Shown here: positions 27,701 to 36,234 of the stretch, one piece after another
Position numbering within the stretch: position 1 is the first letter of the stretch
Layout: every line of letters starts with the position of its first letter
From: Trichobilharzia regenti
Taxonomy: Eukaryota > Platyhelminthes > Trematoda > Strigeidida > Schistosomatidae
Assembly (NCBI GenBank): GCA_944472135.2
Contig: OX235270.1
Location: 116,327,842-116,391,841, forward strand
DNA length: 64,000 nucleotides
Direction: 5' to 3'
Position numbers and translations under genes: made by a program
The notes under the pieces: generated by a model
Told to the model about the DNA's origin: nothing
Databases searched by the model: none
What the model saw: the letters and a program-made list of their open reading frames with translations, nothing else

Positions 27701-30700
27701 GCGACCAATGCATTGTCTGGATTCCATTAGCTGAAAATAATAATAATAACGATAATAAAGACAACGACTCGATGGGCAAAGGTATTCCGGCGAAAGAAGT
27801 GAATAAAAGTCAGTTAGACAAACTAATTAATTATCAGTCAGCCAAACCTGATCCAGTTGTTGCGTGCTGTTTTGGAAAGTATGACAGAGAATTGAATACT
27901 TTAGTACTTATATCACAAGGTTTGTAAGTATATTTTGTGCTCTTAAAAGTGCTTTTTAACACTGTTTCATTGTTGAGATTAGAATATACTGTTTTCAATG
28001 CAATTCATTTCACGAGCTGAATTGAAATGACTCAGTGAATATAGATGAAATCTACTAGTTGATTAAAAGAACTTATTTTTACATACCATGTCTGACGTCC
28101 ACTGGAAAATCGTAGCACTCTCTTCTCTGTCAACGCTGGTAGCAAAACTTTTGATGCTCAGGTTTATTATGTAAAACTGAAACTGAGTCCAATTAAACTG
28201 GGGTATAGTGTGTTTTATCAATCACAATCACTAAACTGTGAGTCAGTGGTCGGGTGGTTAGGACTCTTGCCGACCATGCACATGGCCCGGGGTTCGATCC
28301 CTTGCCGACGCACACCTGATATCTATGGTCAGCCTGCTAAATTTGTGCTACCGATATCACACACTGAAAATTCCATACCTGTACCAAAAATACAGTGTGG
28401 AATCAAGCTGTAATCAAAAATAAAATAAACAGAAAAGTACTACAACCCATTAAACAATCATTTAACTTTGATTTTACAATCACAAACATTGCCTTTCTCA
28501 TCTCTTCGTGAAGAACTGAACCCACAGCTTTCAGGTCTCATGGTTAGACCGAACTATTCTACTACATCGATGTCGAACGGTTTATTCCTCTAAGAGTGAA
28601 AATTAGGTACAAATTAAACTATTCGTATAAATTTTTTTCACCTTTAAATAACCTTCTTCAGAAAGTTTTTCAGTCATTGATTTGAAGTTAACTTTTAGCA
28701 GCTCAACAGATTTTGAATATATCTCAGAGAAATGTAATACTTTAGTAGTTAACATTTCTCGCCTTGTAACCAGAAGGTCCTGGGTTCGAACCCCGATGGA
28801 TGCGTACTGATGAAGAGTCCCAAACTAGGATGAAACAGCTGTCCAGTACTTCCAGGTTTTCCAATGGTTCTCTAACCAATGTCAGCCCATGATGAAACCC
28901 TGTAACCAATCAACCGAAACCCTACAAACCAATGCTTGAATTCCCCATTCAGTTACTCTTAAGTGTAGTTGTTTTCAATAACCTGTATTTCTAAAGTGTC
29001 AGTTATTTGTGGAGAAAACCGATTACATAAAGTATTTATTAAGGCCAAATATATTAACATTTATCTTCATATCGTAATAATATGTATACAGCATATGTAT
29101 TAATAATACTATCCTAACGGTCTACATGTTGAAACCAAATTTGTATCTATCTGGATGCAATATGTATGTAAGGCCTGTCATACTTCTGAGAACTTAACAA
29201 CGACTTTTCTCCATTTGGATCACGTAAGCTTGCAAGACCTGGATATCAAGTGGTTATTTCACTATAAATATAGTATCGTAGTGCTGGTGATTTATGTTAG
29301 CAACAAGCTGTTTTGAAGGCTTTATGATGCACCAATCAGTGAACTATATCTGAACTGTTGACATTTCTCAAATTAAAAGAGGGTGAAATACATATTGTAT
29401 TTAGTCTCGTAATAGTTAACGCTTACAAAATAGTTAAAATTGATGCCTATCTTAGTTGCCCATTATTCTCATAGTTTCTAACCGCCAGTTAGTACCAAGC
29501 ATACATGTATATAGTGCTACCACTTTTAAAATACGTTTATTTAGTTTGACCATTTAAATCAGGTGCCTTAATCTATATAAATTGTGATTACTTGTAAATT
29601 TTTCTATGTAGGTGGACATATGTTCATCTTGATTGTCAAACGTTCAGCTAATTTTATCCCAATTAATGTGATCTCCTGTCGCATGTTAAACAAACTCGAT
29701 CACTTAAATTTTCCTAAAAAGTCGAAATTATTCATCGATTTAACAACTCGTGAACAACTAAATGCGTCGCGTAAGTGTGGTTCAATTCTTAATTGATATG
29801 CATATCTGTTCACCTAATAAGCTTTTTGATTATATCTTGTTTCAGTCGATTCTTGATAAGGTGAAGATTAGATTTTTTTGTGACTGTTGATGATAATTAA
29901 ATTCCGACAGCAAGTGCCAGTTCAAAAGTCAGCGTTAGTGAGTTATTTATTTTGCTTTCATCAAGTAACAGATTTCTATATTTATCAGTGATTAGCATAA
30001 TTGAAACTATTGGTGGTAGTGTAATATCTCAATGTAGAAGTTTATTGTTTTGTTTAAAAGAGCCGCTTATTTGGAATGTCACATATATGCGTCAGTAGCT
30101 GATGTAAGCGGAATTTACACAGTTAATACAAGCAAATGACATGCTGACGGGCAAATAATCCTTCGTTATCTTTTAGAATTACGTCTTGGAAATTGTATAA
30201 ATTAATAGAAGGAAATTATTACTTAAAATACTGAGAAGCACTTAAACGTTTCAGACAGATTTTTTTTACACGTACTGCATAATCACTATATTACTGTTGT
30301 TGATTCCATGGGTTCCGAATGGTATATAAAGCTTTTGTAGTAAATTTCTATTGCATTCTGTTCTCTGTTATCATTTTCAACCAGCTCCATGTATGGTCAC
30401 CAGATTTCACTTCCGCCTCACGTGGTCTTCTCCATGGCACCATCGGAAGTTCAAATCATCGCTGCTCATTAGGTTTTCTGTCAACGGTACAGCGTGTGAT
30501 ATCAGTCTACGGTCCCGGTCTGTCTTCCTTTCTTTCTGCGTATTTGTCTGGCGGCGGATTGCTGACTGCTTCTCTGCTATAGTTCCTTGTTACTTATTCT
30601 TTCCAGCCATGTACTTTTTATTATTGAAGTGAAACATTTGTTGACGAAAGGCTATGGTCTTTTGTAAATAGTTTTGATGAGCAAAAGGGATGACTTTCTT

Positions 30701-33700
30701 CCGTTATATGTACTTTTTATTCATTTTGTTAGGTATCATAATCACCTCAGTATTCGATGTGTTCATCTGAAGTCCTGTCTTCGCTTCCTCTTCCAAGATT
30801 TCGTTGGTTTTTGCTTGTAAATTTACCAGCATCAGACACAAATCCTCCCTGAAATCCAGAAATTATGGGATATTCTATTAGTTCAATGTATAGTCATCCT
30901 CCCAATTCTCCCAGTCTTGTTCAGTTTTCTCCACAGTCATCCACATGATCCAGTCCACTATAGTTGTAAAGAACATCGATGACAGTAGGCAGTCTTGTCT
31001 TACTGCTAGTTTATTAGCGGTTTCTAAACTCGGAAGAGAGGAAAGATTGTGTGTAGGGCTAGCAACCTCATCACTACTGAAACTTAGAAATACATTGAAA
31101 TAATTAATATGTATATTTCAAAAAAATAAATTGAATAACCATCCATTTTTCACATCTGGTCAACGGAATGTCTACTTTAAGACCTTTTTGGAATATTCGC
31201 CCTTAGTGTCACTAGCTATTCTCACAAATTAGTAGTAAGAGATTCACGTCCCTGTCAAGAACATACACATATTATTGATAAAACCTATTTCATGAAATTA
31301 ACACATATGTTTATTAAGCAACTTGGTGCTGATATCGACTTACATTAATATTTTGACTATAGAACCTGAAAAATATGAATAAATCACAAACTTCAAGAAT
31401 CATTCAACAGTTCTTCCTTTCTCACCATAATATTATTTCATTTTACATTGCATTTAATGGGACGTTCATTGTTTATTTATTTACTTTCAACCACTTTAGA
31501 AATGTACCGTCAATTTATGCATGACATGTGTTTCACAAAACGTTCAGTTGCCAGTACCTTTCTGAACATTTTGGAAAGTCATTCTACCCCAATTCCAATT
31601 TCCGGCTATGGTGAACAAATCAAATTAAATGTTCAGGTAAATGCTGTTTTATTGTAAAATACACAAAAAGAAAATTATTGGCTTGTAACAATCTAACATT
31701 ATCTAAATTCAGTCATCGGTTCTTTTACTGATGTTGCTCAAAGTGTAATCACTAATTATCAATGTTACGCTGACTTAATATGGACCGAATTTTAGGCATT
31801 AGCAACTGGGTGAGGTGGACGGATTCTGACAACTTTCGTTTTTTTGACTTTCTCTGTGAAACTTGGTTATCTCTTGGTAATATCTGTGATATTTGATGTA
31901 AAGTGCAGAGTACTAAGTAGGGAAAATAAGTGATCAAACTTTAAACCTAAGACTAATATATCTGGAATATATGCTATGTCGACCAAGTCACTCTACCCTA
32001 AAGAATGGAATCCCTATCAAATGCAAGATGATGCTTATGGACTACATCATCTAGTTTAAAGATAGAGACTGAAGTGGTTGAGTGTTTTGACCACTATACT
32101 TATTTGGGAAATCTCACCAGTTCTAATGAACTGATTGCTGACAAAATTTCAGCATGGATACAGAAGGCTGGTGTGGCGTTTATCAACTTTCGTCACCTTT
32201 AACATAAACGTGATATCCAGCTATCGATCGAAGAACTGTGTGCTGCACAGCAGTTTGCTCCCTCCTTCTTTATGACTGTGAGATGTGGTCCTTGAAAGTA
32301 GAAGATATGAAGTGGCTAGCTATCTTTGACCATAAATGTTTAATTTCTGCCCTCCATGTTGGGTGACATAACTTAGTGAGTAATATTCAAGTTAGGCGTA
32401 GAGTGTTAAATGAGAAGCGAGGTAATTTGACGAGGTCGTGATGGTGTATCGATTGGGATGGCTAAGACACGTGCCACGCATGCCCAGCCGCCGGTTTCCT
32501 CATCGAGCAATGTTGGTCAACATTGCCTTAGATTAGAAAAGGACTAAATGTGATCAGACCAAAACCTAGCACTAGTTCATCGAGTCCTTGACTGTTCGTT
32601 CGAACCAGCCACTTAGGGATGTGTAGGCTGATTGCCTAGTTGGGGGCCTGAATACACTAGGAACTATCGGCTTCAGCCTTTTGGTGATATGGCTCAAAAT
32701 CATTGTCAGTGGCGCAGGTACATCCACTCTTTGTAGTCTGCTATATCCATAAGATCCTCATTATTGTCCAAGGTGGATCCTTATTCTTATTATAGTCCTT
32801 TTGAGTTTTTGTCTTTTTGTGCTATATGAAATACGTCAACTTGAATTACTGCACTTCTGTGCAGAGTCCTACGCTGAGAACTCTGTCAGTCAATCCAAAA
32901 GGTAAGACAGCTGGACGACAATCCCGTCTTTAAATATACTAAGAAGCGATATTTGGAGTCTCCTAGTGCTAGGGAAAGTAAATGCTCAAGGAGCCGTAAG
33001 TTTGTTCACTACCTGTGATCAGAAATTTTCTTATGTTCACTGATATTTACCTAAATATCGTCTACCTCATTCTCATTCACTTCACAGTTGATCGTTCAGT
33101 TTTTATCGACTTCTCTTTTGTGCTCTTCGGTGATGTGTTAACTTAAACTAGTACACTTCTTTCTCTTCAAGTTCTAACATTTACGCATATATATACGTTT
33201 ACCTTTTTGTAATAGTGCTTAGTAGGTGATGTATGTAAATGCTGTGGGCATATTTGTTCACAATAGAAATAGTACTCTTTTCAACATTTACTACATGATC
33301 TTTATAAATAACGTTTCCAAGAATTACATTATGTTTATGTGATCATTACTTCCAAAAAACATTTAAGAGTATGATTTGTCTTAGAAGTATGAAGAGTTGG
33401 CGTACAGAAATTCGAAGTTCCACAATTGAGTAAGCAGCTTTCTGGTGAAACTTGTACATCGTATTTTTGACATGTAGTAATAATTCCTTTGTTGTTTAGC
33501 TAGTACTGTTTACATTCGTAAAGTAATGAGGTAGTGTTTTGGAGATTAGTGTTGCACTATTAACTACTGGGAATAATAAAAAGTGAACCATGCAAGTGTC
33601 TAATTGAAATAATACTGGTTTTTTAAACCCGGTCCTTTACTTTCTTTTTTCTTTCACTATGCTTTTATATCTTGTTTTTATTTCAATTCATTATTTAAAC

Positions 33701-35597
33701 GGGGATAAAATGACTTGTTTTTAGGTTCAGGGTCTTGGTCCTGCGTATACTTTGATTTGTGAAATAATTCAGATAAAGGGTGAACATGTATCACCTGTGA
33801 ACGGTTTGTTCATACTGATATTATTCAATGCTTCAGTTTTCCGTGTGAATCCAGTTTTAATTCCAGTGAGTAATACTTGTTTTATAGAATAAAGTAAGAT
33901 TGTGAATTTTGAAAATTATTTTGCGGTCAGCTCACATTATAATACATGTCCATGGTGTTGTATAATTTAAGGAGATGCTGAAAGCCTAATAATTAGTTTT
34001 ACAAGTATTATAAGTTTCATGAATGTCGTCATAAGAGAGTTTGGTTGTTTACGCAACAAGATTATCATAAACTCTTTTGACTAAGTACACACTCTGCAAC
34101 CATGTTAGGTGGGGTTTTTTAACCGGTTTCATAATTAAACAAGTGGGCCTCACGTTTCATTAAGCAATAGAAGCGATATCTTGTACAAATAGCAAAGTTG
34201 TCGGTTATAATCCCATTATGGATAAGATTTTATTTTGATAAAACCACACAGTGTTATACAGTAATATTAATTGATAACATTTCGAGCACAAATTATTGCT
34301 CATAATCATATCAAGTTGTGCGAGTGACTTGACAGTGATGTCACCTCATGGTGAAATCCTCCTTGCAATTAAACGGGATATGCTGAATCTACAACGTCAC
34401 ACATTTATAGTAGTTGTTCATTGCTGGAAGGTGGCAATTTTCTATCCTCTAACGATCCATCGGAAGTGGAGTTGGTCCCTAGCGAGACTTATTATCAGAT
34501 TACCAACTTTCAGTTTTTTAATAAGCTTCACTTATAACCCTAAAATGAATACAGAACTCTGTAGTTAAAACTGTTCTCTTTTATTTCTTTTCCCTTATTT
34601 CTCTTGTATTTTCAGCTGGTGACAGTTATGCCTTCTTTAAAATACCGTTACACATCTTCTGTTTCCTTAATACGTGAAACCTTCGTTGAAGAGGAAATAA
34701 AGGTTTGTTGCATTGGAATATATTTTTTATTTCGTTAATTAACATTTAAACATACATAACCCTCTGTGTAATTACTCTTAGGAAGGGTGTAACAGTGCTA
34801 TCGAATGTTAACATTATTTCACTCTAGATTATAGTAAAAGAAGTAAAATGTATAATCGAAACAGGTATATTTCTTATAATGACAACAGCCGTTTTTAGCA
34901 AACAATTTTACTAAGTGTTTAGAAGTTCAGCTTTCTTGGTTATTTATGTTTCTTTTCAATATGACAAAATATTATTTGTTAGATGAAACAATTCTAACTA
35001 AAGCCTGAAACGTGTAACGTGAACCATACTTCAAAACACCTTTTACTTTGAAACAGGCAGCTACACTAATGACTAATCTGTATACAGTCTGGTTTCTTAT
35101 AGGTTCATTCTTTACCTGTATCGTTTAGTCGTAGAGTCTCTGACTCCTTCAATTAGTAACGTAGAGTTCGGGAACGGAAAAACTCAGTTTCCTTAAGTTT
35201 ACCAGTATATCTCACTAATAAGTTCCAGCAAGTAGGCAAACTAGATTGGGTAGTCTGTCTTAATTAATTTCCAATATTCAATGCTTAGACAAAAGTTTCT
35301 TGTTATACATTGTCATGTAACTTAGTGTATTGCCCGCAATGCACACTCGTTCAACATTTAGGGCTAGGCAGACAGACTAACGCGTATAACTTTGCATATA
35401 TGTTCTAGAAAACATTCTAAATCGCCTTCTTAATATTGTTCTTTAAGTGAATTTTCTCTTTCATTTCAGCTTTTTAGTACAGTTTCTCTTTTTGTTTTCC
35501 TTCCCAGGTTTCTATTGTCAATAACAGGAGTTCTAGTTCAATAGTGTCAGCCTCTGTTAAAGTGCCAGTCAGTGAACGATTAATTGAAAGTGTTTAG
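12708..35597 (+). CDS. BBS1: BBS1, BBSome subunit (13 coding exons)
   Basis: Exons: 12708-13002, 17192-17316, 18219-18265, 19229-19337, 19506-19637, 21531-21637, 26700-26820, 27550-27919, 29612-29770, 31500-31636, 33725-33865, 34616-34702, 35508-35597. All have GT/AG borders and every junction keeps phase, giving 639 residues (human BBS1 is about 593). The order of conserved blocks matches BBS1: NQWLLARHES, VAAGPYVYVYRKL, LWEQARE, IQYLQLPL, CLIVGTESSFIYIYD, LLPSVPVHI with TCRNGIIYSI, VIIIACMDQTVKGFS, CCFGKYDRELNTL, KKSKLFIDLTTRE and VQGLGPAYTL. The family forms a beta-propeller followed by an ear-like C-terminal domain; it is the BBSome subunit that binds GTP-ARL6 and helps export membrane cargo from cilia. 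An Asn/Asp/Lys-rich insert (about residues 373-413) enlarges one loop. The start fits the first conserved block. The least conserved exons are the last two. Introns total over 20 kb and are full of mobile elements. Confidence 0.93.
13190..13640 (+). mobile_element. Remnant of a LINE 3' coding end (BBS1 intron 1)
   Basis: A frame near 13400 reads KLNWLGRVLR, like the RWLGHVLRMP block at the C-terminus of many schistosome LINE ORFs. The stretch ends in GATATGGCTCAAA, also found at about 32690 at the end of the LINE remnant there. Both seem to be relics of one family. Stops are frequent. Confidence 0.45.
14176..14360 (+). repeat. Penelope-associated repeat, copy 1
   Basis: Contains ACTGGATGACGTTTTGAAC, then TTGTTCATAATCATATCAA and GGGGTAGTAAAGTTTTCCAG. 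A diverged direct copy lies at 16488-16650. Related strings recur near 34280 and 54020. Together copies 1 and 2 bracket the inverted Penelope-like segments, so they may be remnants of the terminal repeats of that element. Confidence 0.5.
14440..15060 (-). mobile_element. Penelope-like element segment, left arm of palindrome
   Basis: This is the minus-strand arm of a large inverted repeat. Read on the minus strand it gives the C-terminal part of a Penelope-like reverse transcriptase (IREALILNNYPDKLLRKY, then an Asn/Asp-rich stretch, then VIPYKEGTSGALRRIL), leading towards a GIY-YIG-like region. The 285-bp frame (14720-15004) encodes exactly the same 94 residues as 15330-15614 on the other strand, so the arms are almost identical. 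Confidence 0.8.
15083..15895 (+). mobile_element. Penelope-like element segment, right arm of palindrome
   Basis: The plus-strand copy begins a little further 5' than its mirror image. At 15130-15210 it contains LPMLDCSVKKERRREVK and a YRKPTHT-like segment, typical of Penelope RT, then MRSLSDRAQKLSS. The shared part follows, and after it a C-rich GIY-YIG-like stretch (VYLIPRCNDC, then TSRTGAVRLVEHKN). Stops and frameshifts make it non-functional. The inverted copy starts at about 15272 of this arm. Confidence 0.8.
15896..16480. other. AT-rich stretch of BBS1 intron 1
   Basis: There is a loose internal repetition of AATTATTTTATT-containing units between about 15980 and 16120, but no coding signal. 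It may be part of the Penelope-like insertion, since it lies between the palindrome and the second flanking repeat. Confidence 0.35.
16488..16650 (+). repeat. Penelope-associated repeat, copy 2
   Basis: A diverged direct copy of 14176-14360, sharing ACTGGATGA, CGAACAC and TTATTGTTCATAATCATA, then GGGGTAGTAGAAGTTTTCAG. It lies downstream of the palindrome in the same orientation as copy 1. Confidence 0.5.
16787..16920 (+). repeat. Hairpin repeat holding half a hammerhead-like core
   Basis: Two arms of about 41 nt (16787-16827 and 16880-16920) are inverted copies with a few mismatches. The loop contains CCAAACTAGGACGAAACAGC and GTCCAGTACTCCCAGG, the 3' half of the hammerhead-type repeat at 28800. 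The 5' core (CTGATGA) is replaced by arm sequence, so self-cleavage is unlikely. Confidence 0.7.
17317..18218 (+). other. BBS1 intron 2
   Basis: It begins GTAAGT and ends TTTACAG. Nothing beyond unassigned AT-rich sequence is recognised inside. Confidence 0.6.
18804..19043. repeat. Long hairpin in BBS1 intron 3
   Basis: Arms 18804-18867 and 18980-19043 are inverted copies of about 64 nt with few differences (both contain ACCTGAAGAGAAATT or its complement), around a loop of about 112 nt. No coding content. This looks like a fold-back or MITE-like insertion. Confidence 0.7.
19638..20740. other. Left part of BBS1 intron 5
   Basis: Unassigned AT-rich intron sequence; no repeat or gene recognised. 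Confidence 0.4.
20780..21075 (+). mobile_element. 3' end of an RTE-like element
   Basis: The segment matches the end of the RTE at 45400-45660: a relic of the CTGAGGAGACCGCTGGGTGA block (GAGTGACATCGCGCGTCGCC here), then GTTGAAGCCCTATGTTCCAC and GGGAACAATAATAATAAT. It is truncated and non-coding, and lies in BBS1 intron 5. Confidence 0.75.
21190..21465 (+). repeat. Smα-type SINE-like hammerhead repeat, sense copy
   Basis: Shows the architecture of schistosome Smα elements: AGTGGTGGGAACATCATCAG, then a hammerhead domain, then GGATTCCACTGCTAGTCACC. It lies in BBS1 intron 5, in the same orientation as the gene and about 65 bp before exon 6. Confidence 0.8.
21371..21425 (+). ncRNA. Hammerhead ribozyme, mutated core (Smα copy 1)
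   Basis: The parts are in order: stem I strand ACATCGAG, core CTGACAA, stem II GTCCC/GGGC around an AAGTA loop, GAAA, a tiny stem III (TGCGCA), the cleavage triplet ATC, and the returning stem I strand CTGGAT. The core should read CTGANGA. Here the G8 position is A and stem I has a mismatch, so activity is probably lost. Confidence 0.75.
21780..22190 (-). repeat. Smα-type SINE-like hammerhead repeat, antisense copy
   Basis: On the minus strand it reads GTCTCAGTGGGAACACTACC, CCACTGGGATACAAGTACC, the hammerhead, and GAATTCCACTATTAGTCACC. The left part (21780-21850) resembles the beginning of the sense copy (CCCGTCGA.TGATT, GACCAAA.TG). It sits in BBS1 intron 6, about 400 bp from the sense copy. 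Confidence 0.75.
21903..21955 (-). ncRNA. Hammerhead ribozyme, mutated core (Smα copy 2)
   Basis: On the minus strand: CTGACAA, stem II GTCCC..GGAC, GAAA, short stem III CGAGCA, cleavage site ATC, then CTGAATTCC. It carries the same G-to-A change in the core as copy 1. Confidence 0.75.
22200..22737. other. Unassigned part of BBS1 intron 6
   Basis: No coding or repeat signal recognised between the antisense Smα copy and the CR1-like element. Confidence 0.4.
22738..25085 (-). mobile_element. CR1-like non-LTR retrotransposon, 5'-truncated (BBS1 intron 6)
   Basis: Read on the minus strand, the frame at 25080-24250 gives the pre-RT part and first RT blocks (CCPKETLFVKFDRFSSPQLK, PSQSLGPDYVPSIIFKK, VKFRPIAITSPFLKTMEK). 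After a frameshift near 24270 the RT continues to 23303, with GVPQGAVLSPFLFSFFLHDL, the catalytic FVKYADDLTVS and a C-terminal RILKTVSRVSGVP block. The 3' end at 22738-22830 has the shared tail and an ATT microsatellite. About 2.35 kb remain; the endonuclease is absent. Its strand is opposite to BBS1. Protein similarity to the 36-39 kb copy is high throughout. Confidence 0.9.
25440..25960 (-). mobile_element. Penelope-like element, GIY-YIG endonuclease remnant
   Basis: The frame at 25940-25584 reads KTFFATTLCLKFSTR, then IYKFSCSCGDSYIRRTTQ, then DHCPTRLGKGVIKSIS and ILAHLVDKEHKSDKNSA. This is the C-terminal GIY-YIG-type endonuclease of Penelope-like elements (Cercyon/Perere-10-like, from memory). 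The expected glycine after YI is arginine. Downstream the frame is broken by a stop and continues to about 25440. The RT part is missing. Confidence 0.75.
26080..26690. other. End of BBS1 intron 6
   Basis: Unassigned AT-rich intron sequence ahead of exon 7 (acceptor TTCAAG at 26694-26699). Confidence 0.4.
27253..27502 (+). mobile_element. tRNA-headed SINE with RTE-type tail (BBS1 intron 7)
   Basis: Head GGTGGTACAGCAGTAGAACG, B box GGGGTTCGATCCCCGG, body GGTTGGGCATAAGACTAGCA, tail AAGCCCTATGTTCCAT and ATAATAATA. It is flanked by direct repeats of about 21 bp (TTTTTTCGCCTTAAAGC... at 27231-27252 and TTTTTTGCCTTAAAGC... at 27503-27523). The right-hand repeat ends only 26 nt before BBS1 exon 8. 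Confidence 0.85.
28238..28430 (+). mobile_element. tRNA-headed SINE with CR1-type tail (BBS1 intron 8)
   Basis: The head GTCGGGTGGTTAGGACTC and B box GGGTTCGATCCC are the same type as in the RTE-tailed SINEs. The rest differs: CACACCTGATATCTATGG, then CACTGAAAATTCCATACCTG, then GTGTGGAATCAAGCTGTAAT. That tail resembles the CR1-like 3' end at 39220-39270. A second copy is inserted at 37004-37210. Confidence 0.8.
28740..28945 (+). repeat. tRNA-headed repeat with degenerate hammerhead-like domain
   Basis: A B-box-like GGGTTCGAACCCC is followed by GTACTGATGA, AGAGTCCCAAACTAGGAT, GAAAC and AGCTGTCCAGTACTTCC. These are the parts of a hammerhead (CTGATGA ... GAAA ... GTC) with a minimal self-complementary stem III (ACAGCTGT). 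Three extra bases separate the core from stem II, so this copy is probably impaired. It ends near CCCTACAAACCAATGCTTG, as does the hairpin copy at 16787-16920. Confidence 0.65.
30330..31015 (-). mobile_element. RTE-like element, 3' coding remnant (BBS1 intron 9)
   Basis: On the minus strand this corresponds to the same part of the RTE as 8860-9720. Parallel pieces include TTCTGTCAACG/TTCTGTCAGCG on the plus strand and the block that ends CAGTAGGCAG(CC)..CTTGTCTTACT. It is heavily decayed, without a usable frame. Confidence 0.6.
31970..32720 (+). mobile_element. LINE remnant, C-terminal RT region (BBS1 intron 10)
   Basis: Broken frames read HYTYLGNLTSSNELIADKIS, AWIQKAGVAFINFRHL, HKRDIQLSIEELC, MKWLAIFDHKCL and RRRVLNEKRGNL. 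These are the C-terminal blocks of a large non-LTR ORF seen in many schistosome contigs. No catalytic YADD is present. Its end matches the remnant at 13190-13640. Confidence 0.75.
34195..34390 (+). repeat. Penelope-associated repeat (BBS1 intron 11)
   Basis: Shares CCCATTATGGATAAGATTTT, CACACAGTG, then TTTCGAGCACAAA..TTGCTCATAATCATATC with the repeats at 53930 and 14176. Its right part (CATGGTGAAATCCT) resembles the arm of the hairpin at 16900. It looks chimeric. Confidence 0.5.
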
Positions 35598-36230
35598 TTT
35601 ATATATTCAACGAAGATGTAAAGACAATATTCTTTTGTTTTAAAATATATGTCTACGCTTAATAATAGTATTTTTGAATTTGAAATGAATAATTAACTGC
35701 ACCATGTATGCGTAGTGTAGAAGAGTAACTCAATGTAATGAAGTGATTATCGGAAGTGAGAAAAAAACTTGCGCCACACAAGGACGTTAACTAGTACCTT
35801 TACGATAAGTCAACATGTGATAAGACGATAGATACGTATCTCTACTTCACATAAGTGGAAAATGTATAAAACGAACCGGTAACCCGAAAACTGTGGATTA
35901 TTCATTTGTCTTTAAGTGTGTATCTCAAAGTTAGTGTACATTTTCTTTAACTGCAGATGATCATATTACCTGTAAACATGAGTCCATTGAGTTGAAGCTC
36001 TTTTATATGCTAACACATTAATTAAACATTTATTCTCTGATTTCCACTTATGCTTAAAGTCGTTTGATTTTAAATTCCAGCCTCATAAAATCATGTAAAC
36101 TGATCTTATACTACGGAATAACTAACGTTCACTACAGCTTGCTTAGAATACATTCAGATTGAAGATTTTATGAACTTGATTACCTCAAAATGAATGCCAA
36201 TTAATTTGAAAAATTTTACTTACTGTATTT
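35598..36230. other. BBS1 3' flank
   Basis: AT-rich, without a recognisable gene. There is no perfect AATAAA close behind the stop codon, so the polyadenylation site was not placed. Confidence 0.4.
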
Positions 36231-36234
36231 CAGT

